From Lethocerus indicus (Eukaryota; Arthropoda; Insecta; Hemiptera; Belostomatidae): a DNA stretch of 64,000 nucleotides. The stretch is from NCBI GenBank assembly GCA_019843655.1, contig JACDQD010000008.1, forward strand, positions 15,968,442 to 16,032,441. Direction: 5' to 3'. The notes below the pieces were generated by a model. That model was given only the letters and a program-made list of their open reading frames with translations, ran no database searches and had not been told where the DNA came from. Made by a program: the position numbers and the translations under genes. Of this stretch, positions 12,101 to 25,703 are shown one piece after another (the first letter of the stretch is position 1; each line of letters opens with the position of its first letter).

Positions 12101-12690
12101 AAATAAAAACATATATTCACGATTTATTTTATTGGAAATGAACGAAATAAATAAGAATCGTAACAAATTAAAAAGAATAATTCATTTTATTGTGTTTTAT
12201 GATATAGAAAGAGCCCGCATATAATACAATCGGGTATTTTATAGGATTATTCCTTTGCATATAATATTTCATTTACGAATTATCATCCATTAGGGGTGAT
12301 ATGGATGTCGTTGGCAGCGTTTAATAATTGGTCATTATTGTTTCGCAGGACGAATGAAATTCTTTATTCTTTTCCATTGTCATCTCACATTCCGAGGGTC
12401 ATAATTTTCTCAGTGTAGGATACATAAAGTTATCAAAACTATATTTTATGCGGTACTGGGGATTTTATTGTATTTATGGCGTATTATAGTCGATTGGGAA
12501 AAATAAAAATAGATAATTACGATAAGAAATGGTCAGAAAAGGACGGAAAATGTTTATTGTGGTTTCTTTGGCGTTGTTCTCTGAACAATTATCCGGGTTC
12601 GTAACTATCCGACTTGGGGGAGCCTGGTTTTAATAACGATCTTATGTTGGATATTCTGATCCCTTTTAAATTCAGAGGGATATCTCCTTC

Positions 12691-12731
<41 letters not shown>

Positions 12732-13975
12732 TGTTTCTCTTCCTCTCGTGGCTCGCCCCTCACCCTCCAACCCGCGAAGCGTTCTTAATTAAACCCGAAT
12801 GACGTCATAAACGATTAATCATCGCTCGAGGGTTGATACGCAATATTCATTTCCACGACCTTCGTTTTCAAACGCTCGTTTGAAATCAGTGGCAATCTTG
12901 CCCAGCAGCTGTTGGGCGATCGGGGAGGTGGAATTGTTCCTGTAATTTTTGCAGCAACATTTCATTTAAATCTGAGCTGTGAGTGAGCTGTTCACTTCTG
13001 CTTTTGTATGTTTTTATATGTTTTAATATGTCATTATATGTTTTTATGTTTTTATAATTTTCGGTATATAGTTTAGGGGAACCAAAACAGATAGATTAAT
13101 CGCAGCGGAAATAACTTGTGAATTCGGAACCAAACACGCAACGAAGCGGAGTTCGGATTAATTCTGCTGTAGTATACAGAAAATTACATTCCTCGTGAAT
13201 CGTACTGGCGTTAACTCTTTCCGCGTCTTCAAGCTAAGTAAGAACTATGAGTCGCAGTTCATCTGAAACTTCTGAGCTCAATTAATAATGCAGATATTCA
13301 CAAATTCATGTGCCGAACTGCGAATGTGCTGGCGTCGGTTACAAATGGACCGTTTATTGAAAGTAACACCGTTTTCAAGTCAGGAACTCTGCGTAGTGTA
13401 TCATTACATTGTCGTCGCATAAATGTTTCATTGCTTGTGCCGAGGGCGCGCAATTATATTTAATTGGGCCTTTTTTTTAAATTTGAAAATGAAACGTTGT
13501 CGTGACCAACATCAGGGCCCGCAGTTCTTTAACTCTTTGAGCCGGACATAATCACAATAATTAGAGGGGACGCAGTTGTGCAAAAGTGCTATTTTAATTC
13601 ACAGCTCGTATAAAGCGGCGTGTATTGGGGAAAATCTCTGCCTCGGCGACAATATCCGTTTGAATTTTTAATTTATACTACATGTGTGGTGATTCCGATG
13701 TGATGCGATTTTGCTATCAGACAAGTGTGTAGGAAATCATCTATCCTTATTGAGATGATTAAACTTCGAAGGAAGATTGGACAGTTTTACTTTCTTTGTC
13801 TTTGTGGTTTGAAATTATTTATTTGTGGGCAGAGTAAAAAATAAATAGAAATTGTAGATGGGTTGTACGGCATTTCCAACTTTTGATCGGTGCGTATAAT
13901 ACAACATTTTCATATTTAGGTATTGGGCGATAAAACATTTTGTGACATTTTCTTAACTGAATTTCCCTTTTTCAG
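9130..13975. other. Non-coding stretch
   Basis: No gene is supported. AT-rich sequence alternates with GC-richer patches (about 10,200-10,580 and 11,100-11,260). Several acceptor-like CAG sites (near 10,655, 11,275, 11,938 and 12,350) lack an open exon with a donor. Near 13,010-13,060 short TATGTTTTTA-type units repeat imperfectly. Confidence 0.45.
12692..12727. repeat. (CT)n microsatellite
   Basis: An uninterrupted CT dinucleotide run. Frames crossing it are low-complexity artefacts. Confidence 0.95.
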
Positions 13976-14064
13976 ATTCTGGACAGTATTATTCCAACAT
14001 GGTGTCTTTACAACCCTGGAGTGTCTTCAACAAAACACAATGTTCGGATCCACCACGACTGAAG
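13976..14064 (+). CDS. Candidate internal exon, unknown product
   Basis: An 89-base open segment lies between a strong acceptor (a pyrimidine-rich tract ending TTTTTCAG at 13,975) and a good donor (GAAG|GTTAGT at 14,065). Read with the first two bases completing a codon, it gives 29 residues ending exactly at the donor in phase 0: SGQYYSNMVSLQPW, then SVFNKTQCSDPPRLK. The composition looks like ordinary protein rather than low complexity. The internal ATG at 13,999 could alternatively be the start, making the first bases 5' untranslated. I do not recognise the family and found no matching partner exon, so this may be one exon of a gene with very long introns. Confidence 0.35.
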
Positions 14065-14340
14065 GTTAGTAACTTGTGCATAGTATTCCTGCATGTTCTA
14101 CTGGATTCGTAATAATTTTCCTTATGTTGGATAAAAATTCAAAGCACTTATGCGTTTTGACGGACTATAAGGCATCTTGTCAACATTAGACGCCTTTATC
14201 GTTACTTCAGGAATGATACTAATTCCAAACCCTGGCAGGATATGGTAACAGATGCCTTACACCTAAATCAGCTAGTGATGATGGTACTCAGAGGAAAAAT
14301 GTACAAATAGTCTATTTAGATTCGTTTAATATATCTACTA

Positions 14341-14342
<2 letters not shown>

Positions 14343-14389
<47 letters not shown>
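14343..14389. repeat. (TA)n microsatellite
   Basis: An uninterrupted TA run of about 47 bases. Confidence 0.95.
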
Positions 14390-14393
<4 letters not shown>

Positions 14394-16555
14394 GGTGTCT
14401 GCGAGGGTTCGCCTCTTGCCATATTCTGTGTAGACATGCTTATGAGCGGCATTTATTTACTAACAAAATGCTGCTAATGATGGTCTAGATTGAGGCGGAA
14501 TTACTTACCTAGGCAAATGTATCGGACAGAATAGCATTAAATTTTGAACCAATTTAGCTCTGATTTCCGCATTTTCGCCGCATTATGATTTCTGACAACA
14601 CAGGGGGCATCCCCCTCATCACGGACTCCGCCGAAAGAAATCCCCGGTGGGGCGATCGAGCGGCCTATCTCGCGGCATAAGAATATCCATCCGGTGGTTT
14701 TACAGCGTCGACTGCCATATTAGACAATGGGAAGGCGGGTTGGAGAGATAACGCGGCCCAATAAAGAGATCGCGGCCCCGGGGTTATCTGTCGACAGCTC
14801 GGGGGTGTCGTAAACCCGGCGGGGGTGAGAATAACAGGGGCACTAATCAGCGCGGTTCCCTTCATTGTCCACCCTATCGTCACATAGGCCCCCCCTGGCG
14901 GCCCCCCATTAATGTCCTCAGACCAGACAGACCCCAGTCCGGCGCCTTCTGCCCAGGCATTATACCACCGACAGGATTTTTCTTACCGGCGAAATATATT
15001 TTTACCCCAAAGTATGTCCTAGTTTCGTTTGTCTCCAGGAAAAGGCGAGGCGCAGGACTTTTCTAGGAGTCAGAACTCCCGGGAGACCTGTAGTGGCGGA
15101 CAATTTACATCTGTAGCTTTGTTTTATACTTTTGCCCGCTAAATTAGATGTGTTTGAGTTCCTTTATCAGGGATTCAGATATATTTTACGAAACCATATG
15201 AAAGTAATTATTTGTTTATAAGGATATGTTTTTCTTTCTGTGTTTTGTTCTTTCTTTCTTTTTATCTGGGGTGGCGAAAATCGCACGAATTCATTTATTT
15301 ACTTTAAATTTCTTTGTACTTGAAATCAGTGTTTTTGACTATAATATTCTATTCTTCTATTCTAAACTTCCTAGAGGCACTCGGTGTCTTATAGCGTGGG
15401 CATAATATTTCCAATTGAAAAATAAGCAGTCGAACATTAATGAAATTTATGAAATACCTGTCTATAAGTTGAATTCAATCTGAAATCCTGATTGAAACGC
15501 AGACTTCTACCACTGTAACATATCGGTCACGCCGTTTCCGCATTTGTTCCTGTCCCATCCGAAACTTCTTACCGCCGTTTAACATTCGACACACGTCACT
15601 CTCGTGACCCGTAGGTGTGATCCATGACTAGGCAATAGCGGACTTTGACGTATTGCTCAATTTACGCCCGGTTCTCGAGTTCGAGTCCCCCCCTCCGATA
15701 AATCTGACGCGGGGCCAAATCGCAATGATTTCTTATCATAGTGAATAACAATTCTTCAACCGGCCCAGTCGCCGGCCATTCTGACTATTTAACTCTTTTA
15801 CTATTATTTCTCTTTGAATTCCCCTAGGAATTCAATTACTCTACGTGCCTAATATTCCTCTGTGCGCTATGCACGTATTTCAGGTGTAATGCGTTTTTAA
15901 TCTTATTACTTACAAGGAAAAACATAAGGCTCCATAAGGAAAAATTTTCCCACCATTTTGCCACAATAATCTCGTCGGAGGGATAAATTAGTTCAGACAT
16001 TAATTTTGAAGATCCAGTCACCAGGTACTTTGGAAAGCATATCGGACGAAAGTATGAACTGAAAATAAATTCATAAATTCTAACCGTGACACCGAAGAAA
16101 TGGCGAGCATAAATAGCGAGTATAAAGGCCGCGCGGACACTCCTTATACGGTATAATCTCTGGGGTAAATCGGATTTGGACCTGGGTCCAGCCGGGGCCC
16201 TGGTTGGCTAAAATGGCCAATTGGGTGGGCGACGTTTCCACGACACCTGTTGAGCACTGCGTTCCACCTGGGATTTGCCCGTCCGAAATTTTCCACCCAA
16301 GTATTTATTGACGACTGTACAAGTTTTTTCAGACTTTCATACCTTGGACTAATTTTTTAATGGACACGAGATTTTGTGTTACTGGGATTAATTACGTACA
16401 GATAATTAGTGTTTATCCGTAACTTTCAATTTGCAGAATGACCGGTCAAGTATGTTTTCATGGCTTTGAATGTTCCTTCATATTGTTATGTAGGAATTAT
16501 ATTTAAATCCGTCTGGAGTAAGAGACCGGTTATCGCCAGAGTGACGTTGATGCGC

Positions 16556-16791
16556 GAGTGGACTAAATCGATTAGGAAGTGCTATCTGAAAGCCTTCATC
16601 GAACTCATTTAATGGTCGTTGCCTCCAGGAAAAATATCGCTTCTGGTTTTCTATTTAATTTCAGAACTGTTTTAGCTTATGTATTAAGGCGGTGAAATTA
16701 AATCAAATTGCTTTAAAATCCGGTCGCCGGCGGCCACCGGGAGTGAAGTTTCCGATGAGTGAGTGGACTAACTCGATAAGGAAGTGCCATC
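16556..16791. repeat. Diverged 31-bp direct repeat
   Basis: 16,556-16,586 and 16,761-16,791 share GAGTGGACTAA and GGAAGTGC blocks with only four mismatches over 31 bases, 205 bp apart. The similarity extends weakly about ten bases upstream. No coding frame is shared. It could be a short duplication or a repeated regulatory word. Confidence 0.6.
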
Positions 16792-16901
16792 AAGGGGAAC
16801 GGGTGTGTTCGCCCCTCGAACGGTGGTAATGGTGGCCCCCCTCTGGGCCGGCTACAATATCCGGCCTCTAGATTGACCCCTGGGTCTATCCGCCATCTCG
16901 T

Positions 16902-16949
16902 CCTCTCCCTCTCCCTCTCCCTCCCTCCCTCCCTCTCTCTCTCCCTCTC
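16902..16949. repeat. CT-rich simple repeat
   Basis: A run of CCCTCT / CCCT / CT units, on the edge of a GC-rich patch. Confidence 0.85.
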
Positions 16950-19900
16950 GGCTCTAATCGCTCCCGACTGCCAATTACCCCGCGGGGTGTAGGTTAGGTG
17001 CTCTCCATCCTCTTTCTACGAACCCCTCGCCCGTCCCCTGAATTAATTGCCATCGAATGACTGATTAAACGAGATAATCCCCACTAACAAACCTGTTACA
17101 CCCTCTCGGGGGTCCCCGGATTTATGGCCGTAATTCAATACCCGTGCCCTCGACAGTGTCCTTGGCTGCCTTCAGCCCGGTGCTGATTTAAGGATTTGGT
17201 TTGTGTTAAATGCAGTAATTGCATTGCTGTTACCTGCAGAAGTTGTAATAGTAAACTGAGAACGTTCTTAGAGACTCTGTATACCGTAGGAAATTGGCCT
17301 TCACATGAGTAGTTAGTAGTAGAATTGGACTGTGTGCAGTACAGAAATTTACTTAAATGAAAGCGTATAGTTAAAACTGCCGTGAAACTGCGTGAAAGTA
17401 ACCGTTCGAGGAGGAAATTAAAAGTTAAGTATTTTTCTCGCGATAATTGTACAATATACATACCGAATTGTTATAACTTACTTCACCTGGACAATGAACT
17501 AATATGTTTTCTCCATAATAAAACGTTTCCTTTTTTTAACATCATACACGGGAATCAAATAAAGAACGGTGTCAAAGTCGTCCTCCGAGCCTTTCGGCCG
17601 CGTTCTTCCGTTAAATTTGAATTGCTCAGGGTGAACAAGTGCTGGGCCCGTTAACAAGTAGAGTATGCGGTCCAAGGGAACGGGGCCTCTAGTTTAAAAC
17701 GGGAGGGTCGGCCGTCTCCGGGGGTTTAGCGCCCGTTAGGAGGAAAACCCGGGGGTGGAAACAATACGGGAAGTGTGAGGGGTGGGATGGGGGCCATCTC
17801 CGGAGCGGGCTAATCCTCCCCCCACCGGCGCGCCCCTAATAAGATTTGGTCCCGCCCCGTATCGGCCTGGCTGCCGGGCTCTTACATATTGTCGACTGTA
17901 TTGTCTCTCTCTCCGGGATTACGTCACCATTGAGAATTGTCCCCGGCACCGGGATTACGGGGCCGCCTCCGAATATTAAACGACTGGGGGACGGGAGGGT
18001 AGGCGCGGGATTAATCTTAGGCTTTGTGGCAGTGGGGTACTTCTTGAAGGATTTCTTGCCCGGTATGCGACTCGGGGGAAATGCGCCTACCTCGGTACGA
18101 TTGCTCTGAACGGGTGCTCCGATTGCCCCCGCCCACTTAACTGCTACACCCTCAAGCTCCTCCTCTCACCTCTATATTGAATAGGACCCGCAACCGCCGC
18201 CCTTATTATGCGTAATTTAATATGAAACTACTTTCTGGATTTAAGAAAAATTAAATATGGAAAACAATTTTTCTGGGCACCTTCGCAATTTTCTGTCTGG
18301 ACGATGATTTGGTCCCAGTTAGACCGGCCTAGACTTCTCGACGTCTTTCCGCGATTCCTGAGCTTCCTTTTTGCACTGCCACGTTTAGGACCAAATAGGG
18401 GTCAAGGTATAGCTAAGATTATTACAAGCTTACTTCTTTGTGTTTTATGACCTTACATGGCTAATGATTTACCAATAACTTATAGTTTCATTACTAATTA
18501 TCCTTGGTCGAATCAAACGTCTAAACGTTCGTACTAACCCGTCCCGGGTACTAACATCCGGTCAGTCTACGATATAGTCTGCATTGACAGGTTTAATTTT
18601 TTAATATTGAAACTCATAATTTTCCTGATTTAATTAAAATAATTTTTTTATTACAAAATAAAAACGTTCCTTTTAGCCTTTGATCAATCCTGGATCAAAC
18701 TTACTGTCGGTCGGTGGGTGTTAAAATACTAATTTAAAGACATTTACGTAATTCGTTATTGTACCACTACTAAGAAACAGCTACAGTGGACAAAAATATG
18801 ATAGAATAGGGAGTATTTATATTCCACGAACTTGAATATTCAAATGCCGAGCAAATAACCTTCCTTGAGTGGGGGGCATAACATAAAAGTACCTCGAGAT
18901 ATTAAAATAACGGTATTTTCAGAATGAACAACGATCAGAAGAGAAAGTTTTATTCCAAGAATAGAGCGTTTTAATTACAGGGAGACAGGCGCTATTACTC
19001 ACAAGGGTGTGCGACTCCTCCGTAATCAACAAACGGTTACCGTCACTGTAACCGCTCTTGGGGGGCATAAAAATAAAAAAATAACTCGGGACAAGAGTTT
19101 AATCAACATACGTAACCCCCTCCTCATATAATGAAACTGCGTGCGGTTACCCAATTTTTCTTTAAGTTTATTATTTTTTAATCAGAACGGACTATCCCGG
19201 GCCGCGGAGGGCGTTGCTGTTTTTTAATCCGCCATAATTGAATTTGCCCGAAAACAAAAGGGATCGGCAAAATAGCTGACGGTCTCCCAATTCTCCGACT
19301 CGAAAATCAACACTTGACTAATGATAACAAAACAGAAAAAAAGAGGAGCCCACCGTCCCTGCCGATTGCTCTGAACCTAGAGCCCGCGTCCAATCTAGCT
19401 TTGTGACAAAATTGCATCCACAGTTGCCATATTCAAGAAGTACCGTTCAGTCATCTAATTAACTGCTATATATATACAGAACAATTACATACCAACATAT
19501 ATCAGTGAACAACGTCACAAGGCTATAGGCCATCTTACTATGTTAGAGTATCGCCCCTGAACAAATGCGATCGGTCTTGTCTGATTTCAACAATTCGTAT
19601 CAATTCGACGATTCGCGAGTTCCTATAAAGTCAAAATGAACCTTTTTCATTGACAATTCTTGTAAGATCCTTAAGCCATTTTCACCAGGCCACTCCAATT
19701 GACGAACGTGTGTATTTATTAACTATTTCTCGGTGGTACTGTTATCTGCCGTGACTAGCGAGCTTCACAAGCAGCGAGATGTCTGGCTCTGTTTAGTGTG
19801 AAAAACGGGCGCTGGGGCCATTAGTGGTCGAAGTTAAAAATTGAAAAGGGGCGGCGCCCACTGTCTTAATGTGGCCTTTTCTCAAATTATAATGAACCCG

Positions 19901-21780
19901 TCGAGTTTCCGCAATCCGTTACGGTAAAGAGTGGTGGTGGTTGTGGCGGGGGGCTGAAAGCAGCCGAGCCCAACCGACTCTGAGCTCTCGGCCCACCGGT
20001 TATAACGAGGCGAGCCGGATTTCTTTATTTTTTATTTTCTCCTTTATAAACGACTTTTCTCTTCTCGCTGGCCTTTAACTCAATACGCCCCGCTGACAAT
20101 TGAGAGGGATTTTCAGGTTTTCTAAACAATTTGTTACATTCAATAGCGGTCGTCAGTCGTTAGCTATTACCAGTGCTTGGCTTCCTCTGCACGAGAATAT
20201 TTTAGTTTAGCGCTGCCGGTGAAATTTACACATTAACTGATAGATCAACAAAAAACAATTGTTTGCATTGTATCGATAGGATAGGGAAATGACAGTGATA
20301 TTCAAATTATAGAAAATACAACTAAAATTGAACAAGATGTTATTTAAATTCACGCTCCCTAGGAATACCGCCCCTTAATGCGTTGGCCTTTTGATTATAT
20401 TTTGGAATGTTCGTGTTGGAAGGGTTTGGTCCGTTTGCTAAACGATTATGTAGTTTGAAATTTATTGATTTCAAACCAGAAGATACTCGCATTTCTACAA
20501 TATTGTAATTTGACGAATTGCGACATTGACGATGGCTATCTTCTCAACCGCACCAATAATATTGGTCCTGAGTGGGGTAATCTGCAAATATGCCTTGAAA
20601 TAATTTTCTTTTTCAGGAATTATTATAATACATAAACGTAAACTGGCATTTCTTCGAACACAGAACGGAAGTTCCGCTATTTCAAAACTGGGTGAGGTTT
20701 AAATTTGCCCCCCGTGGTTTTAATTGGGCGCGGTTCATCCAATCCGAACTGGGCGAAAAACCAATCGCCCGGTCTAGGAGAATTTCCGGCCGCCTGCTGC
20801 CCCATTAAATTCCGACTCCCGGGAAATATCCCGGAAGCAGGCCGGTTGTAAATCTCAATTCGAGAATCGGTAATATTCTATTTCAAGAGTGGGGTTCGGT
20901 GTGAGGTCGGGGGCGTCAACAGTATATCTGAGTTAGCGCCCTGTTTCCCAGGTGGACTGAGCACGGGGGTCGTTTGCCCTCCCAGTTAACAAATCATAAT
21001 ATTATTAACAAACAGCGCCGGCAACGAAACTGAGCCGGGGCCCCTCCATGGCTGCTGGCCTCTCCGCAACAGATGCGCTCTTGATTTACGGCCCTACTTT
21101 TCTAATTGAGACCTAAATTCGGCTAATTACTATTTAATATCTTCCTCTACTCTCCCTTCTAACTCGATTATCTGTTCTTCTCTCTATTTTTAAATATTAT
21201 TGAAATTATCGCGTTGAGTTAAAAGTAATTATTACGTTTTCTATTAAATAAGCCTTATCAGAACGGGGTTCATTTACCCAATTTAAGTTTCTACCGTTTC
21301 ACTATGATTCTATCGGAAACAAAGTTCCTTATACAATTCAAACCACAAATCTGAGCATTATCAGAACTGACACAATTAGAAATAGCGAAAGCTAATTTAA
21401 TGCATAATTGATTTAGTATTTTTGAGTTTAATATTGCGCCTATAATGTGTATTTCAATATAATCGTCGGTTGCCGATGTAGCATCCTGTCATTGCTGCGA
21501 ATCCGTTGTTGCTGCGCCGTTCGATTTTCTCAAGTTTCTGTTCACTAACGTTAGATAAGATGCTGTATCGTAAACGGAGATATACACCTTCCTTATTTGG
21601 CCATGGTGAGCGTCCGAAATCCGTCTCAAGGGATGATTATATTCCAAACCCTCGCTGAACTTATATTAAATTCATTATGTTATAAATTTAACAGTTTAAT
21701 CATTTAAGACGGCTGTATTTGAAGAATGGATAAAAAGGTATACTAATCAAGATTACCTAATACCAATTTCATCTTCCTTT

Positions 21781-22330
21781 CATCTTTATAATAGATTATA
21801 GCTGCTCCGATTCTCACCAAATTTACAGCACGTATACTGCTAACCCACACACACGTTTAGGGGCATGTTTCCAGGTCACGGGGTCATAAGTTTTGCCACA
21901 TTAGCAAAAAGCAGCCCACAGATAATTTACATTAAAGCTTTTTTTGAACTAATATAAAAGCACCCAACAAACGTGCATTAATGTTTCCCTTTCTCAGATA
22001 TTTTTAGCATGAGCTGATTGCTTTGTCATACATGCAATACCTATCTAATAATATTTATATCATAAGTTAATAATTAAAAGTTTAGCATCACATTAATTAA
22101 GAAGAACAGCTGACAGATATCTTACAATAATGTTTCCCTTTCTCAGACATATTTAGGACTATTTTGTCATTCCATTCAAGATTACAAACTATGTATGCAT
22201 TAAGATACAAGCAATAAATAGAAATTAAAATAGTAAATAAAATAGTAATAAATAGTGATTGCAGAGATAATGATCGTAATAGTGATGCCACCGGTACTTA
22301 TATCTTACATTTTTGTTTATGCAGAGAAAG
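21781..22330. repeat. Probable old dispersed repeat with internal duplication
   Basis: TAATGTTTCCCTTTCTCAGA occurs near-identically at about 21,979 and 22,128, each followed by a TTTAG block and TTTTGTCAT or TTTGTCAT, giving a diverged tandem unit of about 150 bp. Just upstream (21,800-21,900) are CCGATTCTCACCAAATTTAC and a GGGGTCAT block, wording typical of dispersed repeats in insect genomes. I cannot assign a superfamily or find terminal inverted repeats. Confidence 0.4.
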
Positions 22331-25300
22331 GTAGAACTATGAATGTAGCATACTCTCAAGTACTGTAATAAACATATCATTAATTACAATTCTGCTATCT
22401 CATTGATGTGAAACCCCCGAGCAAGGACGGGTACTTCTGCTATTAATAAATAAATATTTATTTCGCTTATCCTCTGAGTCTCTATTGACACTTTATGCTA
22501 AGGTTAATCGATAATGTTTGCTTTCGCATCGCTCAAATTTCATTTATATATCAAATTGCCAATTTAAAAACATCGCCATCTAACTTGTAGTCGGGTAAAC
22601 ATTATTACTGCAGTTCTCCAAAAACTAGTTTATTTTCCTCTTTTAAACGAAATACGGTGTTATTTATTAACGCGTGAATAAACTGCAGCTTCGAATCGAA
22701 TAAAAAGGACCGAAATGGGAAATTTTCTTTCAGTCGTTGGGCCAAAACCTGTTTTCATCGCTACAAAGATTGCCTTTTCAAAACTGCTTACTGGCAAGGA
22801 CTGAACTCTGACTTGTCAATTTATTTTCAAAAGTGTCTCTACATCCTGTTTTATTTATCGCCCGCTGAATAAGTAAAGGACGTTCCGCGATTCGAACTAG
22901 TAACGTTCTAAGTAAGACGCTCGCGGGTCCCGGATGTTAATGATTGAACGCAATCAGCCCGCCAAGAAATTATCGTATAATTAAAGTGTCATTTATTATT
23001 ATTTCCTTACTCTTCTTCGTTCCGCGTGGACAGTTGAAAAAGATCTGAACCAGACTCCCGAGTGAATTAAGTTAATCCCATTAAATGAAATTTTAATTAC
23101 TCTGAAATTCCCTCCGGTATTCGGGAACAAATAAATTCAATTACCTCTATTTCCTCTCCTTGATTTGCCCGGAAAGAAACTAAAATGCAAATAAAGCGGT
23201 TACAGGTCGATGGCTTGCGGGATTTAAGAGGCAAAGTATTACTTGAACGCCAAAACGTGTATATATTTTAGCACTATCATATTGTATTGTAGCTGTCAAT
23301 CGGTACTCATTCACCTGTTCCATCAACCGAAATAGTCTAATTTTTTCATGAATGATATAAGAAACATAGCATTCGTAAATAACTTGTTATTCGATGTTAT
23401 ACTCATCCATTTGATATTTGTCTCATCTTCAATTGAGCGAACGGAGCGAGTTGAGACTGAAAATTTGGTGATATTCTAAACCTTTGCAGGCCTCAATCTC
23501 AATATCCTAAACCTTGAATCCGAGGATACAACTCTGTGTCCGAGTGCAAATCCGGTTTAAACACGAGCATTAAAAATTGTATTTGATAAAAATATCGAGT
23601 TTTAATGGCAATTTAAAATATAATGTACCAGTTTCCAATGAAATTAGGAGCAGTCAACCCCAGCGTGGACAGGCAAGCCCCCAACCCCTCTTCGCAAATT
23701 ACTTGACTGGGAACCAAAGCTATGGCGGCCTCTTTGAATCGCGACCGACTTAAGAAGTCTACAGCCCTATTAATTTGATTACACTTTTCAAAGCATTCTT
23801 TTAACCAGTTCGAGAGTTTCCTTTTCCATTTTAATTTTGTTTTTTTTCCCTCTCAATCCCCCCCTCAGGGCTTCCGGCGGTGACACCTTTATTCAATCAC
23901 GAGGATTGTTGGAAACTTTGAAATGGTTAGGTTAAATGCTGTCTCGGAACGATTCTTAAATTATTACATTATTATTAAAGTCCGTGTTGGTTTTGCGTAA
24001 AATAGACATAAACCTGTAAAAAACAAGCGTGTTTTAACGGCGGTGGCGAATAAATAAATGACTTTATTTCTTTGGTCACGATTGTTCGGAATATATCCCA
24101 TTTTCTAGCTCTCGCCAATATCATTACCATAGTTATAACAAAGTAACAGTACGTCAGTTAGCTTATCTCCTTATCGCTCTCGTGGATTGAGGAACGGGTG
24201 TAGAAAATCCTGGTCCGCTTTTATCAATGTTCCCGAATTCCGATATCGCCCGGAACCATCAAAATGATCTTCCGGTGGAGAGGTAGGAAAGTCGGAAGCG
24301 TACGGCTCCGTATTACGGCGGTAAAACAAAAGTGTGGGTGGTGGGGGGGGCATCATTCCGCTTCCGCACACTCCGAGGTAACAATTAAACTTAGTTCTCC
24401 TTAATAAAATTAATTGGGGAAGAGCGGTTGGTAGGGAGCCCGGTGAGCCGGTTCCCTCCCGGCGGTTTTACTGCCGGCCACGCCAGTTGTCCGTTATGGC
24501 GGCCGACGCGACGCGAATCGAGGATCCCGGCCGCGGTTTATTGTGCCCGGATACGGCCCGTATTTTATTTGGGAGGGGGGGAGCGATGAATTTTTTAGCC
24601 CCCGCCCGCCCCCCGCCCCCTTACGCGAATTTACGGCTGCACGAGACGCAACGCCCTCCGCTCGTATCTGTTGAAGGCGAATTCGCAATTAAACCCACTC
24701 TATATACTCTCTTCCTGTTCACAATCATTAGAATCGGTCTAAAGATCCGAGTGAAATTCGACTTCATCTTGGCTAATTTTAAGTAAATTCTTAAATACTA
24801 GAACTGTAAATACTAGTAGCAATGGTAGTACTAACAAATTGAATAATTGCCAATAATTACTAACTTATTATCGTCGCTGTTGTTATTTTCTGTCCCCATT
24901 CCCTGATATACTCCAACGCTGGGCCGGTTTCACATTCGACTAGGATCAAGCGAATCAACCTGAATCATATTCCGTTAGTAATATAGTTATAGAGTCGGCC
25001 GATAGAATATTCTGTCACCACCACGCTTACAATTTTAGCCAATATTTTTTTTAGCGAGTTTCAGGTAATATTGAGGGAATTCCTACCACATATTTAAGCG
25101 TGCAGGCAGAAGCCTTACAAGAGATAACGATAAGAAAATCAAGTCAATAAACTTTGCTAATGTGATGATTAAAAATGTTCTGGATTTACTATTGTAACTC
25201 ATGCCGCTAATGCTAATATAATTACTGTTTCTACTACTAACACCCGCTCGTGTAATTTAGTACTAATTTTTCCTACCTAAGCATTTACGTAGGAGCTTAT

Positions 25301-25664
25301 TGAAAGGAAAGACCGATAAAATAAAATTAATACATTTGATTAAGCTAGACCTATTGGCTGTTGAGTAGGTTCTAATTCTAGGGAATATTTCAGGGAAATT
25401 CGCCTGAAAAAAACATTTGCGATCAGAATCCTGGAGATTTAATGAAGCGATTAGGGTAGACAGAATTACCCCGGTGATGGCTTCATATAAAGGCGAACGG
25501 AAAGTGGTTGTGTGTTGGTGGAATATGACAGGAATGGGGGGAAATCTTGAGTTGTGGGCCGGCACAGTGGAGCCAACCGCCCTCGGGGCCGGGAAACAAA
25601 GTGTGCGATTATTTCAAGGGGGAGGTATTATTGGAGGCATCAGTCAGACCCCCAGCTAGTGCCG

Positions 25665-25703
25665 CTTTCTCTCTCCCTCCCTCCCTCTCTCTTTCTCCTC
25701 CAA
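25665..25703. repeat. CT-rich simple repeat
   Basis: A mix of CTCT and CCCT units. Confidence 0.8.

Larger units (their letters stand above)
14390..21780. other. Non-coding stretch with GC-rich patches
   Basis: I see no gene. GC-rich patches lie at about 14,570-14,960, 16,700-17,110, 17,560-18,160, 19,800-20,000 and 20,690-21,060, separated by AT-rich sequence containing many TAATTA/AATTAATT words. The open frames in the GC patches are short and lack splice context. The AATGACCGGTCAA segment between a CAG and a GTATGT at 16,437-16,451 is too short to support as an exon. Confidence 0.45.

Noticed and set aside
15660..15700. GTTCGAGTCC word resembling a tRNA T-arm
   Set aside because: There is no matching acceptor stem, D-arm or anticodon arm around it.
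16437..16451. Possible 13-base microexon between CAG and GTATGT
   Set aside because: It is too short to judge from sequence, and no partner exons were found.
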